The notes: a model not told the origin generated them from the letters alone. 64,000 bases of DNA from Panax quinquefolius (GCA_020205615.1 CM035167.1:62499436-62563435); one strand, 5' to 3'. Positions 12,051 through 25,107 are shown, counted from the first letter of the stretch. Numbers and translations are program-made.

Positions 12051-13683
12051 ACATGAAAAAGTTCCAAATTTGATAAAAACTTTAGATCAACATTTCAGTA
12101 TAATGATATTGAAGAAATAATATCATTACGAAAAAGAATATATTCCTTACCTCGAAAGATCAGTACTTCTAGCTGAAACACCGGATATAGGCTATGACTT
12201 GGACTTGCACCGTATAGCAATACTCAAAGTATACTCAAAACACTCACAAGAATACGCTCGATAATATAGAGAGAGAAAACTTGATTTACGGTGTGATTTT
12301 CAATTCTAACCTAAGCACCTATTTATTTATAGAAATTGCTTAGAACACCAAAGCGAAAATTTAATATAATATATTATAATTTTTCCACAACTTCATCGCA
12401 CACTAACAATCTAAATTCAGCCTCCTAACCACATGTTAAATGAGTTTCAAAAATGAAAAAACGTTTTTGTAATTAAAAATATTTTAAACTTCCAAAAATC
12501 AATTATTTGAACTTGAACTTCAATAATTCATAATAAATAGCCCTTTCATCAGAAAATTCGAATCTCGCGAGTTTTTATAGGAAATTCAATTCTCTACAAC
12601 TTTGCAGAAGAAAGTTTTTCCAAATTCCAAATAGAAATTGACCGAAATCCACAAGCAGGCGATTTTACATTTATAATCAAATTTAAATTCAATAAATGGG
12701 GTCCAATTGAGCATGTTTAACATGTTTTAAACATTTATTGCAACAAAAATACTCTTCCTCCTCGTATACTCATATATCCCACATTCGTTGTAAAAATATC
12801 ACCGAATTAATATATTATTAAAATAATATATTTAAATGAATTATTTTATCGAGAAAAAGATAAAATATTAATTTTCAACAATTGTCATTTTAAAAATTTT
12901 CTCCATCTATATCCACATAAAATCAATATTTTCCTCATCATATAAATCAATAATTAATTATTCACAAATAATATTACGAGAATCTGATAATATTGACAAC
13001 GAGGCGGTTCAGGAAAGAGGGGCTTTCGATAAGAATTTCTTCTTCTTGGCGCGCGCAATTAGGTGACCAAACCTCTCCTTAGGCAGAACTTTCTAGACAT
13101 TGCCAATAATGTTATCTAATAATATTATTCGAGGATAATATGAATTATTGCTTCGATAATGAAAGATCTTGTGTAATGACAATTATTGAAACAACAATGA
13201 TATAAAATATCAACGACAATTATTAACTCGATAAAATCTTGAATAGTAATTATTGTAACCATTATTGAGTAGTGCCTTCTTACGTAAGAATCAATAATTG
13301 GTGCAATACCAAGTGCTTCTTGTTCAACAACGCAGTATTAGTGTGTTTTAACCACCGGGTATTCTAACGATGATACTTCGGTAACAACTACGCCGTTATT
13401 TAAAAACAACTTATATTTGTCATTTTCTTCATCCAATCACTTTCAGTTATGGAGCCCACACATGGGTTGCTTGTAGTAAATACGAATATTCACGAGCGAT
13501 CACGAATATTCCACGACCAAACGAATATTCCCCAAGCGATAATGAATATTTTATAACCACTTGCTTATTTTGAAATATTTGCGTATTTAACCCTTAACTA
13601 TCCACATTAATCAAATCAACCCTTACTATTTCAAAATAATAAATAAAGGAAATTCTTTTTATTTAAAAATTTGAGGTCTTACA

Positions 13684-13695
13684 ACCTCCCTCCTT
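13684..13695 (-). other. B1 polypurine tract
   Basis: Minus strand AAGGAGGGAGGT directly precedes the 3' LTR. It follows the pol tail, where the frame reads FEDEIS. Confidence 0.85.
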
Positions 13696-13699
13696 ATGA

Positions 13700-14330
13700 A
13701 ATTTCGTCCTCGAAATTGGCGTACGATACTGGTGTTTCAAAAGGTGAGGATACCTCGCTTTCATTTCCGTTTCAATTCCCGGTCATTTCTCTATAGCATG
13801 ATTCCTCCACAAAACTTTAACTTGTGGTATGACCTTTCTTGGCGTAGGACATGCTCCTTCCTATCCAAGATCTTGTGGTACCTCCTCATACGTTAAGTCT
13901 TGGCTATCTCGTCAGGTTCTAACTTTCAATAACGTGGTTCGGGTCTTTCACATATTCTGAAATACGGATATATGAAACACATTATGAACACGAGACATAC
14001 TCGGAGGTAATGCAAGTCTATAGGCTATATTTCCTACTCGGTCAAGAATTTGAAATGGACCGATAAATCGTGGATTGAGCTTTCCTCTCTTCCCAAATCT
14101 TGTAACTCCCTTCCATGGAGCAACTCGCATGACAATACATGATCCCTACACTAAATTCCACGTCCTTTCGATGAAGATTCGCATAACTCTTTTGTCGATC
14201 TTGTGCCGTTTGTATCGTTGTCGAATCATTAGTCATACGTATTAACTTTCGGGTCCCAACAATGTTGCTTCACCCACCTCATCCCAACATATTGGGGAAC
14301 GACATTTTCGTCCATATAATGCTTCGAATG
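13700..14330 (-). pseudogene. B1 pol: integrase C-terminus and chromodomain, broken
   Basis: Minus-strand blocks include RQKSYANLHRKDVEFSVG, then VAPWKGVTRFGKRGKLNPRF, then YRLALPPSMSRVHNVFH. This is the C-terminal GPY/F region of chromovirus integrase. It is followed by a shredded chromodomain-like tail (LTYEE- and ILDRKE-type words at about 13880-13910). The frame changes near 14130 and after 13950. In Tekay/Del elements this tail is thought to steer integration to heterochromatin. Confidence 0.85.
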
Positions 14331-15120
14331 GAACCATGCCTATGTTTAATAACTATTGTTGTATGAGAATTCCACCAATGGCAAGTACTTATCCCAACTT
14401 CCTTCAAGAGTTATAGTAGTCCTTTCTGATTGCCCATCCGTTTGAGGATGGTATGCCAAACTGAATCGTAAATTCGTGCCCATAGCTTTCTACAAACTAA
14501 CCCAAAAATCATGAAGTGAATCTTGGGTCACGATCCGAAACTATGGATACAGGCATGCCATGCAACTTCACAATCTCATTCACGTACATACTAGCAAGAC
14601 GTTCAAGTGAATAAGTCTCCCGTATCGGCAAGAAATGAGCAGACTTGGTTAATCTATCAACAATAACCCAAATAGCATTAATGCCTTGAGAAACCGTAGT
14701 AGGAAGACCCGAATTGAAATCCATAGTAATGTGTTCCCACTTCCATTAGGAATCTCAAGTGGTTGCAAGCGGACCCTTAGGTACAAGATGCTTTCGCCTT
14801 TACGTTGTTAGCAAGTTAAACACATCGAGATAAACTTTGCAATCTCTCTCTTCATATTGTTCCACCAAAATGTATGTGAAGATCACGATACATTTTAGTA
14901 CTTCCAGGATGGATTGCAAATGGCGTATTGTGTGCCTCCATCATAATCTTGTACTTCAAAATCAGTCGTTAGGAACACAAAGTCTAGAGTGGACTCAAGT
15001 ATTCCTTCTTCATCAATTCTCGCTTAGGAATAGCTCCTTCTTGTACTTTTTCTTCTTCATACGCATCGACTCTCGAAGTCGGTGGCTTGAGCAATCTTAA
15101 CTTTTTCTATTAAAGTTGGC
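14331..15120 (-). pseudogene. B1 pol: integrase core
   Basis: All three catalytic residues of the D,D,E triad can be found in order. The first is in MDF (14722-14724 region), the second in [10 protein letters not shown] (ending about 14509), and the glutamate in [12 protein letters not shown] (about 14422-14457). [12 protein letters not shown] lies between. Upstream (about 14750-14930) are the CLTC and KMYRDL remnants of the zinc-binding N-terminus. Frameshifts at about 14510 and 14730 prevent a single product. Relative to B2, this copy keeps the glutamate motif. Confidence 0.85.
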
Positions 15121-15433
15121 TCTGTCGTATACTTGACATCATCCTTTTCGTTCGCAAATGATCTTCTACTCAACAGCGTCGGCTACCACGTTCGCTTTTT
15201 CAAGATGGTATGGTTAGAATATGTGCGAAATGAGTCGCCTCTTGAGCTCTTGGAAAATCTTCTCGCATTCCTCGCTCCATCTGAATTTTGTATCTTTTCG
15301 AGTCATTTAAGTTAATGAGATAGCGATTCAAGAAAATCCTTCCACGAATCTCAGATAATAACCAACTAAGCCTGAAAGCTACGTCTTTCGATAAGCGACT
15401 TAGGTTGCTCTCAATTTGTGACTCATATCCCAA
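15121..15433 (-). pseudogene. B1 pol: RT C-terminal fragment and RNase H tail
   Basis: Minus strand reads through the RT connection region (LSRLSKDVAF, SWLLSEIRGR, RYKIQMERGM; gypsy FLGLVGYYRRF and LTRKDTKFEW blocks). It jumps at about 15215 directly to KANVVADA, the end of RNase H. The bulk of RNase H is therefore deleted. The same jump occurs in B2 near 34890-34905. Confidence 0.8.
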
Positions 15434-15545
15434 TCTTGGATAGCACGTCACAATGACACCTATCGATTTACTATCGCGCGAATATAGCGTCCCCTACTGA
15501 GAGTGCGGCAGGTGAATTCCACAAAGGAAGTCACAAAATAAAGGC
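15434..15545 (-). repeat. Leader-like cassette replacing the RT core (B1)
   Basis: On the minus strand this reads GTGACTTCCTTTGTGGAATTC, then ACTCTCAGTAGGGGACG, then GTGACGTGCTATCCAAG. It has no RT coding content. It sits where the catalytic RT core belongs and resembles the sequence between the LTR and PBS of B2 (32333-32480). B2 has the same cassette at the same pol position (34540-34678). Confidence 0.75.
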
Positions 15546-16235
15546 TCGGTACCAAATTCTATAGTTGAATTTTAACTCACGAAGTTCAATAGGAGCCATT
15601 CGATATGAGATTTTAGAAATGAGTTTTGTCTTAGGGTTCAAAGTCGATACAAAATTTAATATCGAGCTTTGGGAGTAAGCGAGAAATTCTTGAGGAAATA
15701 CGTCGGGAAAAATCAATAACAACGGGAATATTATTCAAATCGGCGTGTCTTTATTCAAATCCATAACATGGACTAAGAAAACTTGACATCCGTAATAAGC
15801 GAATGACTTCATGGCTTGATATGAAAATGTTTGATTACAATGGTTTGATTGCTTAGAATTGAATAACGGAGTTGCTTAGGAATGTGAAAACTAACAACCT
15901 TACGAAAGTAATTAATTTTGGCATGATGAGTAGTTAACCTTAAAATCACATCAAAAGCAAATATCTCTATAGAAATAAGGTTAACGGGTAATGTGATAGT
16001 GCCGACTTGAATCAAGCAAGATTTTTAAATAACGGATGTAATGAAATTTTCTCTAATGGAGTCTCCATGAGATAGGTCAAAGTTTAATTTCTCTCGTAGT
16101 CAAGTTCAAGCGTTGAGCAAGTAAAAGAGAGATAAAGAATGGGTAGAGCAGGTATCTAGTAAGGTATAAACTTGTAAGAATTTATAATTAACTAACCGTG
16201 CTAACCGTTCGGGTTCCTCGCATTTTGACCGGTCA
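15546..16235 (-). pseudogene. B1 pol: protease and RT N-terminus
   Basis: Minus strand contains a protease region with GTITLPVNLISIEIFAFDVI (about 15955-16015) and KVVSFHIP, then [20 protein letters not shown] (about 15590-15660), the YRMAP entry block of gypsy RT. The frame ends at the leader-like cassette just after RELK. The protease active-site block (B2 reads LLDIGSTHSFIS) is degraded here, around 16145-16165. Confidence 0.8.
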
Positions 16236-16249
16236 CGACAAACGCTCTT

Positions 16250-17413
16250 CGAGAATCGTTGACTTTGACTTTTTTTGGACATCCTTTTGAGTCACCGTCC
16301 CCATTGAACTAGGTTTCGCTCTTGTACAATCTCGGCGATATGTCCTTCCTTTCCACAATTATAGCATACCTTGAATTGTTGTGGGACGGTTTGGTGATAT
16401 GTCCCTCTTTTCGCATTTGTAGCATATAATGGGTGGTCGTTCTCCTCCTTAAAACTAGTTCTTCTTGGCGGCAGACGTCTTCATATGGTCGTTGTTGAAT
16501 CTCCTCTTTTAAAATCTCCTCCCGACTCGCTTCTTCTATTTTCATGGCCACGATTACCACGGAGTGGTTCCGCCTTTGTCGTATTCTTCTTTCTCCATTT
16601 GGTTATCGTTATTACGATGGTTGCTATCTTGATATGATCCTGGTTATGGTCCCTCGGTTGAACATACTCGTTATCTCGCTTCTAACTGTTGAGCCACATT
16701 GACAACATCGAATAGAGAGAAAATTTATGAGAAATGAGATCTTGGCGTATATCGGGTTTTAAACCTCTCGAAACATCGCGTCATCGTTCCTCATTCTCCA
16801 CCAAATGAGGTCTGAACTGGATAACTCATGAACTTCGCCTCGTCTTTGGGACAACGTCGTGTTATTCTCGCTCTAGTCTAATAAACTCCACTTCCTTCAT
16901 ATAGCCGAATACTTTCGGGGAAGTACTTGTCATTGAACTGCATTTCTGAAATGTCTCCCATGACATCTTTGAGTGCGTTGGATGGAGTGCGCTTCGCTGA
17001 TTCCCACCCGATGTGTGCCTCGCCCGCCACGGAACATAAAGGTGGCGAATGGAACTTCTGTTCTCCGTGCATCCCAAGACATCGAATATCTTGGTAATTT
17101 GTTTGACCCACGTCTCGCACTTAATCGGATCCGGCTTTCCCCGATTGCGGTGGTCCCAACTCTTTGAAGCTTGCTTGGTTGTGACCACCGTGAATTGCTA
17201 TCATTTCCTCCTGTATTTTGAACACGAGTCTCCTAAATGCGATTTTGCATGAAGCGCAAAAAGCTTCTAAACATCCCCTCGTTCATCATACGCTTTCGGT
17301 GGTGTTGTTCACGGGAGGAACATTGCCCGACTGTTGCACGTTCTCCTCGTTGGTAAATCTGAGAATCTCCACGGTCTCATTTACTCCCTTTGTTAATATT
17401 CTCGATTCGACAT
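16250..17413 (-). pseudogene. B1 gag, frameshifted
   Basis: The ATG at 17413 (minus) parallels the gag starts of B2 and C. Blocks in order: WVKQITKIFDVLGC (about 17085), FNDKYFPESI-like, YMKEVEFIRLE (about 16870), then a zinc-knuckle region near 16330-16440 with CYNCGKEGHIA-type remnants. The gag shell (Retrotrans_gag family) packages element RNA. Several frameshifts split it into at least three frames, so no full product is possible. Confidence 0.85.
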
Positions 17414-17586
17414 TTCTCAAATCTTTGTCATAAAACAAGGGTTAATTAAGAAATCAATATATCACATAATATCCCTATATCTTGACCAACTAACAAATAA
17501 GCTTAGGTAGGACACACTAGCGAAGGATTTACTCGTCTCTCCCTCCTAGTTCTATTCCCGATCTCCTCCAGAGATCATATCCCTAA

Positions 17587-17598
17587 GCTCTGATACCA
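17587..17598 (-). other. B1 distal PBS-like site
   Basis: Minus strand TGGTATCAGAGC is the exact canonical plant PBS, but it lies about 165 bp from the LTR end. A second, degraded copy (TGGTATCGTGTC, 17750-17761) is the one adjacent to the LTR. Confidence 0.8.
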
Positions 17599-17762
17599 AC
17601 TGTAACTCTGGACACCAACTTGTGTCAGCACCTTACATTGATACCTATTAGTTTGCCACCGCAGAACGGCGTCCCCTACGGAGAGTGCGGCCGGTGCATC
17701 CCCTATCAACAGAAGTCACCGGAGAGGCTGGGGCTCTTTACTTATAGCTGACACGATACCAT
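17599..17762 (-). repeat. Leader cassette between LTR and distal PBS (B1)
   Basis: On the minus strand this runs from the LTR-proximal PBS through TAAGTAAAGAGCC, GGTGACTTCTGTTGA and CTCTCCGTAGGGGACG to TTACAGTTGGTATCAGAGC. It corresponds base for base in layout with 32319-32482 in B2. Confidence 0.8.
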
Positions 17763-20598
17763 TGTGGACGCCCCAAAATAGGTATACACAACACCCATTA
17801 CGAGTCGCCAAATACATGGTACAAGAAGCAAACTACAACTTCAATAATACAAATGTCGTGTGAAATACGACAATATATCTTAATGAGTTTAAATATAATA
17901 TTGTCTTCTAGACAATATCCACACGCATAAATAAATCCCCATCATAATTATTGATTCATTATTTTACAAAATGGTGAGGACTACTAAACAACTCTCTCTA
18001 GAACCTTCATTCCATACCCCGACTAGTACTCGCTACATTTTAGCCTCACGAGAAGAAAAATGGAACAACAAGGAAAAGGGTGAGCTCAACTAGCCCGGTA
18101 AAGAATATTATGACTAAGATAATATACAACAAATTATCGTTAGTCTTCAACGAGGAAAAATCGATAGAATACTGATAGGCAACAAGTTTGGATCAATATT
18201 CACGTGTGAAATAATAATTCATAGAAGAGTTACGTAGAGAATGAAATCTACTATAATCTATGAATTTAACGGTCCATCATCAATATTTTATCCTGTAACA
18301 TCAATCAATATGCATCGGAATCAAATATTCATCTTTACTGCACTCTGCCAAAGATATTCATCGATTAGTCATGTTCATTTAAACACTGTTCATCTTTGCA
18401 CTCTGAGACCAAAGATATTAATCAATCGGTCGTGTTCATCTCAACACTGTTCATCTTTGCACTACTGGGCCAAAGATATTCTTGAAATCATTCATCTTTG
18501 CACTACGGGCCAAAGATATTCAATAATATCATCAATAAGGGCGAGGATGATGAAAAATATTTTTAAGAAAGCGTATCCGGTGAAACAAAATGACAAGGAT
18601 TAAGGATTAAGGATTCAGTACTTGGTTTTATCACGCCCAAAAATACCTCAAAAATAATCAGTAGTGGTGTAAAATTGAGAATGATCAAAACATGGATCTG
18701 ATCGAGTTAGTATCCGAATAGATATTTTGGACAAAAGAAGAAATTTTATTTTTTTTGAATTGAATAGAGTATCGTGAATAGTGCCGTATATCGTGAATAG
18801 TAACTCGACACCAAAAGATAGAAATTCCAAAAAACATCTTCACGCTTCATGAATATAGTACTCGTGAATAGTAACTCGTGAATAGTAACTCATGAATAGT
18901 AACTCGTGAATAGTAACTCATGAATAGTAACCCATGAATAGTAACCCCGAGCATGAAAAAGTTCCAAATTTGATAAAAACTTTGGATCAACATTTCAAAT
19001 TATAATGATATTGAAGAAATAATATCATTCTGAAAAAAAATATATTCCTTACCTCGAAAGATCGGTACTTACAATTTGAAAATAGGAGGATATAGGCTAT
19101 GACTTGGACTTGCATCAGTATAGCAATACTCAAAGTATACTCAAAATACTCATAAGAATACGCTCGATATATATAGAGAGAAAACTTAAGTTTACGGTGT
19201 GATTTTCAATTCTAACCTAAGCACCTATTTATAGGAAATTGCTTAGAATACCAAAGCGAGAAAATTTAATATAATATATTATAATTTTTCCACAACTTCA
19301 TACGCACATTAACAATCTGAATTCAGCCTCCTAACCACATGTTAAATGAGTTTCAAAAATGAAAAAACGTTTTTGTAATTAAAATATATTTAAACTTCAA
19401 AAATCAATTATTTGAACTTGAACTTTAATAATTCATAATAAATAGCCCTTTCATCAGAAAATTCGAATCTCGCGATTTTTTATAGGAAATTCAATTCTCT
19501 ACAACTTTGCAGAAGAAAGTTTTTCAAAATTCCAAATAGAAATTGGAAAGAAATCCACAAAGCAGCGATTTTTTTAACGTTATAATCAAATTTCGGTCGA
19601 TAAATGGGGTCCCATTGAGCATGTTTAACATGTTTTAAACATTTATTGCAACAAAAATACTCTTCCTCCTCGTATACTCATATATCCCACATTCGTTGTA
19701 AAATATCACCAGATTAATATATTATTAAAATAATATATTTAAATGAATTATTTTATCGAGAAAAAGATAAAATATTAATTTTCAACAATTGTCATTTTAA
19801 AAATTTTCTCCATCTATATCCACATAAAATCAATATTTTCCTCATCATATAAATCAATAATTAATTATTCACAAATAATATTACTGAGAATCACAATATT
19901 GACAACGAGGTAGTTTCAGGAAGAGGGGCTTTCGATAAGAATTTCTTCTTCTTGGTAGCTTGATTAGGTGACCAAACCTCTCCTTAGAGCAGAACTTTCT
20001 AGACATTGCCAATAATGTTATCTAATAATATTATTGAGATAATATGAATTATTAGCCCGATAATGAAAGATCTTGTGTAATGACAATTATTGAAACAACA
20101 ATAATATAAAATATCAACGCATGACAATTATTAACTCGATAAAATCTTTGAGCGGTAATCATCGTGTAACCATTATTGAGTAGTGCCTTCTTACGTAAGA
20201 ATCAATAATTGGTGCAATACCAAGTGCTCTTGTTCAACAGCGCGTATTAGTGTGTTTTTAACCACCGGGTATTCAAAAGATAATGCTTGATAACAACTAC
20301 TGTAGTTATTTAAAAACAACTTATATTTGTCTTTTCTTCATCCAATCACTTTTTAGTTATGGAGCCCACACATGGTCATGGCGCTTGTCGTAAATGCGAA
20401 TATTCCCACAAGCGATACGAATATTCCACGACCAAACGAATATTCCAAGCGATAATGAATATTTTATAACCACTTGCTTATTTTGAAATATTTGCGTATT
20501 TAACCCTTAACTATCCACATTAATCAAATCAACCCTTACTATTTCAAAATAATAAATAAAGGAAATTCCTTTTTATTTAAAAATTTCGGGGTCTTACA
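17763..20598 (-). repeat. B1 5' LTR
   Basis: It starts TGTGGACGCCCC and ends GGTCTTACA, about 2.84 kb. It matches 10881-13683, including both tandem-repeat zones (18325-18530, 18840-18955). The 120-residue open frame at 18241-18603 is only that repeat zone. Confidence 0.93.
19226..19233 (-). promoter_or_regulatory. Putative TATA box, B1 5' LTR
   Basis: Minus strand TATAAATA, conserved at the same LTR position in B2 (30850-30857) and, by position, in A, C and F. It lies between the AATAGT repeats and the GAGCTCACC block. Confidence 0.55.
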
Positions 20599-20603
20599 AT
20601 TTT
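20599..20603. repeat. Target-site duplication of B1 (right)
   Basis: ATTTT, matching 10876-10880. Confidence 0.92.
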
Positions 20604-22643
20604 CTTCAAACTATATTACCCTCACTTATATAGTTCGGCAAATTCTAATTAAAGATTTGCTAGTGAGAATAAGGATCCCATTTCAAATGTATATAGCCTT
20701 GTGGTGACACAACAAACTATATATAAATAAATAGGTAGACAACTTTTGTCAATTACATCAACTATGCAACTCCTTGTATTTTGCCTCTTAGATTATTTTG
20801 ATCAAGTGGTGGCACATCCGAATCAAAATTATCCAAGTTAAGTCCGACCTAGCACTCCATATATTCAAAAAAAAAAAATATCATCCTTGTGGTGACACAA
20901 CAAAACAATATTGTTCAATTTTCTTTATAAGCATCAAATGTGATAAATTAACATCTAAAATACTTAATATTTGCCTTGTGGTGACATAACAAACTCATAT
21001 TAAATATTTAATACTCTATTAATTTTATCATGCTAGAAAGGCGGACGTTCGATATTCCAAATATCTTTGAGCGCTTAGGACTTAATATAAAAATTGAGGG
21101 GTTTGTTATTAATTTGTCTCATCTTGTTTAGCTTGCATGCACATATATATATAAAATATGGCGTCATATAATTATTAACATGCGAAGCATGTTTGCATAT
21201 ATATATAATATATATAGTATAAGCATGCACATATAGAATACTATATTCTACTCGGATTGATTATGGACTTTTATTCTAGTTTGGTTCACTAGAGCCACCA
21301 AGTGAACCAAAAGGTCAAACCCCAGGGGTGTAAGAAATAATATTTAAATATAACTATTACATTTAAATCAGGGCTCCATTACAAACGGGTCTTCAAGCGC
21401 TCCTTGCCCTTGATCTCTAATTCTTCAAAATTAATTCTAAATATTCCTATTACAAAACTATTTTAAAATAAATAGAAACCTTGATCGTGATCGAGGGAAA
21501 GTACATAGGAGGAGATAGAATTTACATTCGGAAAAATTAGAGAAGGCGAGTACACAGCAACCCATTTAATAAAACCCATACATTCATGCATCCAACTAAA
21601 ATAAAATCCAATCACATTGGTCGATAATCCATAATCAATCCCATTTATTATCATACACATCATCATATGCATCAATAAATAACATTCATCATATGAATAA
21701 TAAACATTTAATATATATATTGATATCATTTAATGGGCAAATTTAGTTAGTATAAAATCTAATTTTGAATTAAAATAAACTCCTTTATTTTAATCCAAAT
21801 TTAAATCAAAATAAAACTATTTTATTTTAATTTATCCTATTTTGAATAAAATAAACTATTTTATTTTAATCAAAATCTTTAATCAAAATAAATTCCTTTA
21901 TTTTTGATTAATTATGGAATCTAATTCCATGTATATAAAAAATCTTTAATTAAAATAAACTCTTTTATTTTAATTAATTATGGAATCAATTCCATGTAAA
22001 AAAAAAATCTTTATTAAAGGAAACACGGATATTCTTTCCTATTCACAAATAAACTCCTTTATTTTGAATAATATGAAATCTTATTTCATATCTAAATAAA
22101 CTCCTTTATTTAAGAAAATTAGGATTCTCTTTCCTATTCACAAATAAACTCTTTTATTTTAAATAATATGAAATCTTATTTCATATCTAAACAAACTCCT
22201 TTATTTAAGGAAAGATGGATTTACTTTCCTATTCACAAATAAACTCCTTTATTTTAGGAAAAATAAAATCCAATTTCAACTCCAATTAGTTATTATGGAA
22301 TCCAATTCCAACTCTAATTAGTTAGCATGAAATCTAATTTTAAAATTAAAATAAATCTTTTATTTTAATATTAAAATAAACCTTTTATTTTAAGATTAAA
22401 ATAAACCTTTTATTTTAATTATAAAATTATTAAAATTAAAATAAAGCTTTATATTTTAATATTAAAATAAACCTTTTATTTTAAAATTAAAATAAACTTT
22501 TATTTTAATTATATAATAATTAAGAATATATATATATATATATATATATATTAAGTATATATATATATATATATATATAACCATAATATATATATATATA
22601 TATATATATCCAGTTCCTTTTAAATAAAAAAAATAAACCGTAC

Positions 22644-22718
<75 letters not shown>

Positions 22719-22964
22719 TAATATAATGTATGGTAATATTCCAAGCAAAATTAACGTGCCTTGCTTTTTATATATACGGTGTTCATCTTACTTTTCCGCC
22801 GTAATCCTTGAATAATACCCGGATTGACACTTTCATGTTTTTTTTTTTTTTTAAATTTTATATAATTAAATTATGCCCAATTAAATTGTTCTAAACACAT
22901 ATCAATATACATATTAAATCTGAACAATTAATAATTCGCATAAAGGTTTGGCTCGATGCCAATT
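20604..22964 (-). other. D leader region, non-coding, repeat-rich
   Basis: This is the 5' untranslated leader of copia element D on the minus strand. It holds many AAATAAACTCCTTTATTTT-like tandem units (about 21760-22510) and long TA runs. Three copies of CCTTGTGGTGACACAACAAA occur (20697-20717, 20885-20903, 20973-20993). A PBS, TGGCATCGAGCC, lies at 22950-22961. No gene was seen. The second copy of this leader is at 45659-47665. Confidence 0.8.
22525..22720. repeat. (TA)n microsatellite blocks
   Basis: Three long TA runs are separated by short spacers. Matching shorter runs in the D2 copy are at about 46128-46168 and 47188-47272. Confidence 0.95.
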
Positions 22965-23232
22965 TATTAGGTTTGTAATATTCATGAACGCAATCAAATT
23001 GCATAAAAAGTGCGGAAGCGTGTAAAATCAGAGTTTAAAAATTTACAAACCATATACCCGGATCACCCTTTATGCACAATTATTAATTAAACGAAAAGAT
23101 AAAAATAAAATCATACCCTTGAAGATCGAGCTTCCTCAGGTACAAGTTCACCTCTAAATCCTTTCGCGTTCAACTTGAATCCACCGGGTTTGGTTCCTTC
23201 CTTTGATCAATGTTAGCCACCCATGTGTTTGG
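22965..23232 (-). repeat. D 5' LTR, left part
   Basis: It starts TATTAGGTTTG, the terminal TG having mutated to TA, and matches 5912-6180. It is interrupted by A at the TTTGG target site (23228-23232). It continues at 39268. Confidence 0.92.
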
Positions 23233-24299
23233 TGTGACGCCCCCAAAATTAGGTATACGTCACCCATCTTGGGTCGCCACTTACATGGTACATAAATTCA
23301 AATCGACTTACTAATATAAGCGTAAGTATGCAATACGACATATAAAGCGTGAGTTTGAATACAAATATTGTCTACTAGATATTATACAAACTCAAAAGGA
23401 GTCCTCATTACAACTATTATCACACTATTTCACGAATAGTGAGGACTACTAATGCTATCCTCTCGGACCATTACTTCGTTCCCAGACTCGTCCCGGCTAT
23501 GTTCTCATTTCACGAAGAGAACGGTGAAAGAAAGGTGGTGAGCTCAACTAGCCCAAGAAGAAATATTATGACTAAGATAATGCGAATAAATTATCATTAG
23601 CCTTCAATGATAGTGTTAAACCGATAAAATACAATAGACAACCAGTTTAAGCTGCGGCGGAATAAGCAATCCATTAAAAAGAGTCAAGTAGAGAATAAAG
23701 TCTACTATCTTTTAGGTTTTAAAAGGTTTTCATCAATTTTTATCGGCCGAGACTCGACAATAAATAAACCACCACATCTAATCATCCCCGTACCACGGTC
23801 AAGGATTTTCATCAAATTATCAATGGTCATGACTATACGAGAATCACCCCGGTCATAATCATACCAAAAACTATCCATCATCGCATTACGTGTCATCGAG
23901 GACTTTTGTCACATCATTTATATCAAGTCGTGATTATACCGAATGATCCTGGTCATAATCATACTAAGTTCATCTATGCACGTAAGCCAAAGATAACATA
24001 ATATAACATGAGGATGATGACAATGACATAGTAATTCAATAAAACAAGTTCAAGAATTATTTAATCCATGAATTATTAACGTCCAAATTGTCAACATGAT
24101 CTTTGTTTGCAGAGAGTAAAATTCAAGAATGATCGGAAGAATATTTCCATGAAAAGATATTGGATGAAACGCAAATATCAAGGGATATTCTACTAATTTC
24201 ACGGAGTATAGAAGTCAAAGTTTTAACCAATTTGGGTATAATAAAGAATGGAATAACAAAAGAAATCACCGTGCATGCGGTGCCGCGATAGCAAAGTTA

Positions 24300-24560
24300 T
24301 TCAACGAGAATAATAATAACGGAACCGGTCGGTGAAATTCACGCAAGCAGGATGTTCCAACAGAATAATAAAGATGGAACCGGATCCGGTGTAAACACAC
24401 ATGATAGGATATTCCAATGAATGATAAAAGCGGAACGGTCGGGTGTAAAACACATGAGCAGGATGTTCCAACAGAATAATAAAAGCGGAACCGGTCAAAT
24501 TGTAAAACACATGCATGCAGGATGTTCCAGCAGAATAATAGAAGAATGTACCACCAAGTA
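24300..24560 (-). repeat. LTR repeats of a ~55-60 bp unit (GGAACATCC / CCGGTTCC)
   Basis: Four imperfect copies of a unit joining GATGTTCCAACAGAATAAT and GGAACCGG. It is shared with 37910-38170, 57460-57780 and 62880-63210, so the A and C LTRs are of one family. Apparent open frames here on both strands are repeat artefacts. Confidence 0.8.
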
Positions 24561-25040
24561 TAGGGTAAAGCAGCGTATCACAGAGTTATTCAGCGAGAAT
24601 AATAAACAACGAGAATAACATAAGGATTTCACCAAGTATAGGGTATGCCAAGCGTATACAAAGGTTATGTATAGGGTATGCCACTTTTACAAAGTTATTC
24701 AAATGAATAATAATGAATGGAATAATGAAGTTCTCTTCAAGAAGAAAGAATAACACCCTTACTAGTAAAGAATGAATATAGAAGTAGTGAAGTAGCGAGA
24801 ATACTCTTCTTCTTTCTATAATTTCTCTCTATAGCTTCTCTCTATAATTTCTCTCTCTAGAGTTTCAATGAATTAAGTAAGAAAATAATGAAGGAATGAG
24901 CTTCTATTTATAGGAAAATGGAATGCATAGTAACTAATCCATGAGCGGTCCGATTGATTTACTTTAATCTGACGGTCCATATTTAAAGAAAAATCTTTTA
25001 AATAAAATATAATATATTCTATTTATATAAAAACATTTTA

Positions 25041-25107
25041 CTATGCAAACACTATGCAATACTATGCAAAACACTATGCAAAAACTACTATGCAACACTA
25101 TGCATAA
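25041..25107 (-). repeat. Short tandem repeats of ACTATGCAAA
   Basis: Five to six ~10 bp units. Equivalent arrays lie at 38652-38706 (A right LTR) and, reversed as GCATAGTGTT, at 56927-57090 and 62090-62520 (C). Confidence 0.8.

Larger units (their letters stand above)
10881..13683 (-). repeat. B1 3' LTR
   Basis: It starts TGTGACGCCCCC and ends GGTCTTACA, about 2.8 kb. It carries two internal tandem-repeat zones (described separately). The sequence is closely matched by 17763-20598 and, in reverse, by 29506-32318. Confidence 0.93.
10881..20598 (-). mobile_element. Element B1: Ty3/gypsy (Tekay/Del-like), non-autonomous
   Basis: It is a structurally complete insertion with LTRs at 10881-13683 and 17763-20598, a 5 bp TSD, a polypurine tract at 13684-13695 and PBS sequences near 17587-17598 and 17750-17761. 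The minus-strand interior is in gypsy order: leader, gag, protease, RT remnant, integrase, chromodomain. The RT core and RNase H are missing, with the same junctions as in B2. All genes have stops or frameshifts. Confidence 0.94.

Noticed and set aside
18241..18603. 120-codon plus-strand open frame
   Set aside because: It lies in the B1 LTR over the CCAAAGATATTC tandem repeats; no domain, and the same frame is broken in the other LTR copy.
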